DNA of 64,000 bases, taken from positions 62,001-126,000 of the forward strand of contig FJUW01000050.1 of the NCBI GenBank assembly GCA_900074885.1, written 5' to 3'. This document shows positions 59,380 through 64,000 of the stretch, in pieces. Under the pieces are notes generated by a model that saw nothing but the letters and a program-made list of their open reading frames with translations, ran no database searches and was not told where the DNA came from. Every line of letters begins with the position of its first letter. Position 1 is the first letter of the stretch. The DNA is from Rhynchosporium graminicola (taxonomy: Eukaryota; Ascomycota; Leotiomycetes; Helotiales; Ploettnerulaceae). A program made the position numbers and the translations under genes.

Positions 59380-60151
59380 GTTGATCGGTATTTATGTGTC
59401 ACTCACTGTTTGATGATACTCATACACAGAAACCTCTTGAATCGTATGGTTTGAAAGACCGGCCGGCCATTGTATGCCGGAGATGCCGTAAGACCAGTGA
59501 ACGTTGATAGGCTGTGTGTTGAAAATTGCAAAAGGAACTCGACGAAGGAATGATCCCTGACGAGGTTGAGAGTCGAGGGATGAGGTCAGGCCAATGCGTC
59601 TTGGGTGAAGGGGCACCTGTAATTCCCGAACCCTTGCCCGGAGGAACGTCCTAAAGTTATACTTTGTAAAATAATTTGATGTTTCAGATGATTATCTATG
59701 TATGTAGAATGAATGCTTTTCCAATGCGGTACCTTACCTAGATACTTATATGAAAAGAATTGGACCTACCAGGCAACTTCGCAAATGCAAGGTAGCCAGC
59801 CCAGCCCAGCCCAGCCCAGCCCGGCCTCACTTTGCTTTACTCTGCCCAACCGTTTTTGCTACAGCCACGCCCAAGCAAGCTACTTATCTATTAAGTGGAG
59901 TGGGCAGCCACCACTGTTTTTGGTTTGTATGTACCCCTCTATGAGACTTTCGTCAATCCATCTTTCGCTCCAACTTCTCTAAGAATCGTCTCCATAGGTA
60001 CTGTAATAGCAGTCTATTATCCTGGATATAAGAGCTGTTTCCTTCCCTTCTCAACTCCATCTATCTCTCTACCCAAGTCAGAAAGAAAACACTTCTCCTC
60101 TCTACCTAGATAGATACAATATCTCATCAACTTCCACCACGAGCAGCCATC
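59380..60151. other. Divergent promoter region
   Basis: About 770 bp between the DCAF4-like start (minus) and the ABM gene start (plus). Includes a (CCAGC)n tract at 59796-59821 and CT-rich stretches near 60040-60100, common in fungal promoters. A 74-codon minus frame (59392-59616) has protein-like composition but no recognised domain or partner exon. Confidence 0.5.
59796..59821. repeat. (CCAGC)5 pentanucleotide repeat
   Basis: Five CCAGC units in tandem, visible directly. Confidence 0.93.
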
Positions 60152-60567
60152 ATGGTCTACACACTAACCGTCCACCTCTACGCAAACGAGAAGCCCGACT
60201 CCATTGAGCGCATCAAAGCCAAGCTCATCGAGGCAGCAAGAATTTACCGCAAAGACAAAGAGACTGTCGATTGGCTGGTGATGCAAGACGTTCATGACCC
60301 GAGAGCTTTTACCATTGTTGAACGATTCGAGAATGAGAGTGTAAGCTAGATATCTGCTCCCTGCATGATAACTTATCTATCTCTTCACCCCGTCGGCCCG
60401 CCTGCAACCAAGCTAATTTGCTATCTGCATAGTCTCAGAAGTACCATTTGGAAAATCCATACTGGCAAACCTTCGATCCTTATGTCATCCCGCTCTTGGA
60501 CAAGAAGATGGACCTTCGCAGACATGTGGAGTTAGATACGAGCAAGGACGTTGAGGTTCCGGCATAG
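60152..60567 (+). CDS. ABM-domain protein (antibiotic biosynthesis monooxygenase-like)
   Basis: Two exons, 60152-60340 and 60433-60567, with a 92-nt GT-AG intron at phase 0, giving 107 residues. The sequence MVYTLTVHLYANEKPDSIER, DWLVMQDVHDPRAFTIVERF and SQKYHLENPYWQTFDPYVIP shows the ferredoxin-like ABM fold: a hydrophobic first strand, a helix with an E-A-A-R pattern, a central V-x-D strand, and a H...NPYWQTFDPYV end. Members act as small cofactor-free oxygenases or heme/quinol-handling enzymes, often as dimers; the substrate is unknown. The start is the first ATG after a CT-rich leader and is preceded by CAGCCATC. The C-terminal tail (LDTSKDVEVPA) is typical of fungal members. Confidence 0.85.
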
Positions 60568-61431
60568 ACGAGGGAGCCATTCCAGAATTGCTTAATTGCT
60601 TCCTGTCAATGCTCGCTTCAGATGAACAATACCTTGATTGGGAATCGATCTGGGATATTGTGCTGGTTGGTTTAAGACCAATTGATGGTTGACGATTCAT
60701 GGTTCATGGTTCATGGTTTTGTATGGTTCGGTCATGCTTTGGAAATGAAGGAGAAATGTCTGCGAATTATGGACGGTTGGATTTATTGGATACAATTATA
60801 AGGGATGTCTACTGCGAGACATGAGCTTGCTTACCTATCGAAGACTTGATTCATATTGAGATGCAATGAAAACTCTAGATCAGAGTATCCAGCTTTTGTA
60901 TCATAGTTCTCAGCCTCGTGGCGCAACTCAATCAGAGTTTAGTACGCCACACTTACTTTACAGTAACTCAAGTCTTACAATAATCGGGTCCGACAAAAGC
61001 ATAGGTAACCATTTCAAGACCTGAATAAGCTTGTACACAGTTTTTTAATTCTCCGCCACATTTATTCTACTGCTCGTACGGAGAACAACAGTTTATCCTG
61101 CTGGTAGTGGAAAGGCGAACGAAGCTCCATCTACACTGTCAGCCTTGTCGCTTCACCTTCCTTGCAGGAGTCCAGAACACTGGCGCGCGCGCAACCGCAT
61201 CTTTTCGTCCCGCTCACTCTTCTCTGCTCTGCTCTCATCTCGATTCCACAGACCGAACAACATTCGCTCTGGTTGCCACAACGCCAATCTTCCTTGCTGC
61301 GCACTCTTTTCCTTTCTGCTTCTGCAACTATTTCAATTCCGTCTGCCTTCGGCTACTGCAGCTGATGCCAACCACATCTCTATCTAGCTTGGCCTTCCCC
61401 GCCGTTCATTGCTCCTGCAGGGATTGCGAGA
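60568..61431. other. Intergenic region upstream of the long right-end gene
   Basis: About 860 bp. A CATGGTTCATGGTTCATGG triplet repeat lies near 60698-60717. The right part (61180-61400) is CT-rich, as expected for a fungal promoter and leader. Plus frames at 61107-61460 appear to be leader sequence. Confidence 0.5.
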
Positions 61432-64000
61432 ATGGCGTAAGTACCCACCCCCGAGATTGAACGCGACGCGACTTTAAAGCGCATCCTTACTGACCAAAGC
61501 TCAAGACCAATAAATAGGGAGGTTATCGACCTCACGGCCGATAGCGACGACGAAGACATTTCCTGGGTGCTACCGGTGGCAGATCGCAACAACTTCCTCC
61601 CCTCTCCCGCCGGCATGCCGTCTCAGACCCTGACCGTCAATGGCCTACCTGATCCAACCGAGTTCCCGGATAAAGTCATCACAGAAGGCAGAGGCGGTAG
61701 CTTTAGGACGACGACGACAACATCTAAGCACGGTGTAGCACTCTCGGGCTCCACGCAGGTCAACAGCATCAAGAAGCGCCCTCTCTTGCCAACCACGAAG
61801 CTTCCTGTGGCCTACAAGGACGAGAATACAGGTGTTGGACCCTCCGGTAGTCGCGCTACCAGTGCTATAAACCTCAGTCTGAAGCGTAGGAAGCTGGATG
61901 ATGGAAAGTCACAGCCCATTCCCCAGAATGGTCGACGCATCTCTCCGGGTCCTATCCTCCCACCAGGTTACACTCGACCACAAACAACATCTGCACAAAA
62001 GAGCAGCAATATGGAAGTAGTGCTGCCAGCCAATGCCAGTGGATCTCCAGGCACTCTAAGCGCCTCAAGAACCCCAGGAAGCAGTTCCAATATCAATCCA
62101 AATAGGCAAACCCTGTCCATGTCCGGTGTTTTGTCCCCAGCCATGGAGCCAGAGATGAAGCGAGTTCTCGAGCAACAGGTGCTACCCCACGTCCATGAAG
62201 CTGTGGGCCCATACCGTGTCACCCTTAACTATGCAGAACGTACGGAAATCGGACAAAGTGTTAGTGCTCATAATGCAGAGAGATTGCATATTCTTGTGTT
62301 TGTACATCATTTTGACAATTTTTGCAGGTGGCTTCACGATTAGTGACTGGTACAGCATTTATGGCACACTATGTGAAGAACAACAAGACCATGACGCCTG
62401 CATTCGAAAGCCAAATAAAGCTCAGTGCTTACAATTTGGTGAACCAGGCAGTAGCAAACCTTGTTCAGAAAAGACTACAAGAAGAAGGTCCAGGCCCGGC
62501 CACACAAGCGGGCGGCATGTCAGTATTGTACAATGTGTTGAAGTCAAGCGTTGAGACTTCGGAGAATGGATCATCACCGCCAAGCGAAGAACTTGAAGCC
62601 CCGACTTTTGTGAATAAAAAACGTCGGGCTATCTCAATTTCGACGTCAACGTCTTTCAGTACCGACGCCGAAACTGGTAGTCAACTTGGTCCGCTCGATG
62701 GAAATCAGAGTTCGGGTGCTGAGGGATATCGGTCACGTCGGGCCGCTGCAATCCTACCACAAGGAGCGTACCAGTTATTCAAGCGACCTCGTAGATCGGC
62801 GGCAGAGATGGAGCAGGACGCTGCTCGCAGCCGAGCGCAAGCCAATTCTGAGGGTCGTTCGAAAAACACTATCAAAGCCGGTTCATCTCTGGCTCCGCGA
62901 CCTGTCCAGCCGGCTCGATTTCAACAGTTGGAAGTAGATAAGCCCAAGCGAACCCGAAGAACCAAGGCACAGATGGAAGAGGCTCGTCGAACTGAAGGAC
63001 GCTCAACACCAGCTGGCACAAATCCCTACTCTCGTACTCAAAATGAGCCCTTAGGGAGTCATCCAGCACCTGCTTTAGCTCAAGGCAATGTCGCTCGACC
63101 GTACATGCAACAACCTGTTTTCCAGTCCAGTCGCCACTCTGGTTACGGAGACATTCCAATCATCGATGACCCTGCGAGACAACCCTACATCAGCTCCGCC
63201 AATCGAGATCGACTTCAAAAATACGTCGCGAATCCCGCAGTCGTTAACTTGCTTTCTGAAGAAGAACTTAACATGCTCAACTCTAATAGCATGCATGTTC
63301 CGTTTTCCTCAGACGAGATCACGCTGCTTCTCAAGATCATTGTGGAGCAGGGCGGCGGTCCAAAAAAGCTTTTAAAAGGCAATCCAACCGCCTGGATCTT
63401 GAAAATCATGAAAGACAATCCGACCAGAATCCCAAAGATCTTACAGGCTCTTCAGAACCCTGAGCGTGACCAGAAGAAGAAGGATCTGCTCCGGACTAGG
63501 GATGTAGCAGCAATCGAAGATTTCCTCCAAGATGCTATCAATTCAGCTATCGACGTGCCATTCAAGTTGTGTGTCACTACTCCTCACCATGGTCATCTAG
63601 ATCCATTGATGACTTTTCTGAGGGAGCGTCAACGTTTTGGAATGACTCCCTGCAGATCGCGTCGAGGTAGAAGCACTTTTACAGTACTCGTAAACAATCA
63701 CTTGGAAGATGCCCTTGTCCGGCAAAGTGAGTGGACTGACTGCTCTGGAGACATATCTTCAATCTCATGGACAGGTCCAGATTCGTTTATCTGTGGTGCC
63801 CTGGCTCACTCAGATGCACACAATATGCAGTATAACAAGCCTGGAAACCTTCTTGTCGGATCAACGTCGCTCGATGTCGTCAAGTCGTATCCAGACCATA
63901 GAGTCATCCGCCCTCTTGTTGCAAACGAAGGAGACAAGGAGAATGCGAATGCCCTAGAATCAATGAGAACTACTCAGTCCCCTTGGATGTATGAATCGGT
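61432..64000 (+). CDS. Large nuclear-type protein with start of a WD40-like domain; possible Raf1/DIM-9 homologue (3' end outside window)
   Basis: Exons 61432-61436, 61518-62259 and 62328-64000 (open to the window edge). A five-base first exon (ATGGC) joins to give MAEVIDLTADSDDEDISWVL; the EVIDLTADSDDED stretch resembles a SUMO-interacting motif. Then comes a disordered region with basic patches (SLKRRKLDDGK, NKKRRAISIST, RPRRSAAEMEQ, KPKRTRRTKAQMEEARR), a helical segment (VASRLVTGTAFMAHYVKNNK) and a charged helical region. Near the edge WTDCSGDISSISWTGPDSF, ICGALAHSDAHNMQYNKPGN and LLVGSTSLDVVKSYPDHRVI look like first blades of a WD40 propeller. In filamentous fungi a disordered N-terminus plus such a propeller fits the DIM-9/Raf1 subunit of the CUL4-DDB1 complex for H3K9 methylation; this is inferred from layout and motif resemblance only. 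Coding status is very secure, identity is not. Confidence 0.75.

Noticed and set aside
59392..59616. 74-codon minus-strand frame upstream of the DCAF4-like gene
   Set aside because: Protein-like composition, but no start context, no partner exon and no recognised family; left as part of the promoter region.

Overview
The window is from a filamentous ascomycete (Pezizomycotina). The genes carry many short introns (about 46-117 nt, GT-AG, with CTAAC/CTGAC-like branch sites). Fungal families such as Abp1, a Chs7-type chaperone and a monothiol glutaredoxin are present. The central block bears the footprint of repeat-induced point mutation (RIP): CpA is nearly absent, TpA is in great excess, and element reading frames are broken by TAA/TAG. 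I could not fix the genus; a Leotiomycetes-like fungus is a guess.

Layout. 1-2358 is the 3' part of an Abp1/drebrin-like actin-binding gene (its 5' end lies outside). 2552-3229 is a 678-bp MITE-like DNA transposon with 49-bp inverted ends and an 8-bp target duplication. 3908-38455 is one large nest of LTR retrotransposons whose boundaries can be read to the base from LTR pairs and 5-bp target duplications. The outermost is a Ty1/copia element on the minus strand (LTR 193 bp, TSD GGCCG). Into it went gypsy-A on the plus strand (LTR 241 bp, TSD CCTAC). Gypsy-A received a 2.8-kb nonautonomous LTR element (LTR 168 bp, TSD GATTA) and gypsy-B1 (LTR 268 bp, TSD TCGAC). Gypsy-B1 was in turn hit by a second copy of its own family, gypsy-B2 (TSD CTCGG), just after the reverse-transcriptase catalytic box. 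Lone base N at 23794 marks a probable assembly error: 3384 bp of gypsy-B2 appear twice, and removing one copy makes B1 and B2 exactly the same length (7778 bp).

From 38456 the sequence returns to ordinary euchromatic composition. The confident genes there are a CYSTM cysteine-rich membrane protein (41797-42230, minus), a Grx3/4-type CGFS glutaredoxin (44420-45436, plus), TFIIH subunit Ssl1 (47471-48934, minus), a Chs7-family membrane protein (49614-50763, minus), an MFS sugar transporter (about 53723-56336, plus), a DCAF4-like WD40 protein (57205-59379, minus), a small ABM-domain protein (60152-60567, plus), and the 5' part of a long gene whose C-terminal end looks like a WD40 start, possibly a Raf1/DIM-9-type protein (61432-64000, plus). 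Between them are unusually long non-coding stretches with many short tandem repeats.

No operon-like or biosynthetic cluster is visible; the flanking genes are unrelated housekeeping functions. The least explained features are an antisense reading frame carried downstream of integrase by the gypsy-B family, and an unrecognised reading frame in the 2.8-kb nonautonomous LTR element.
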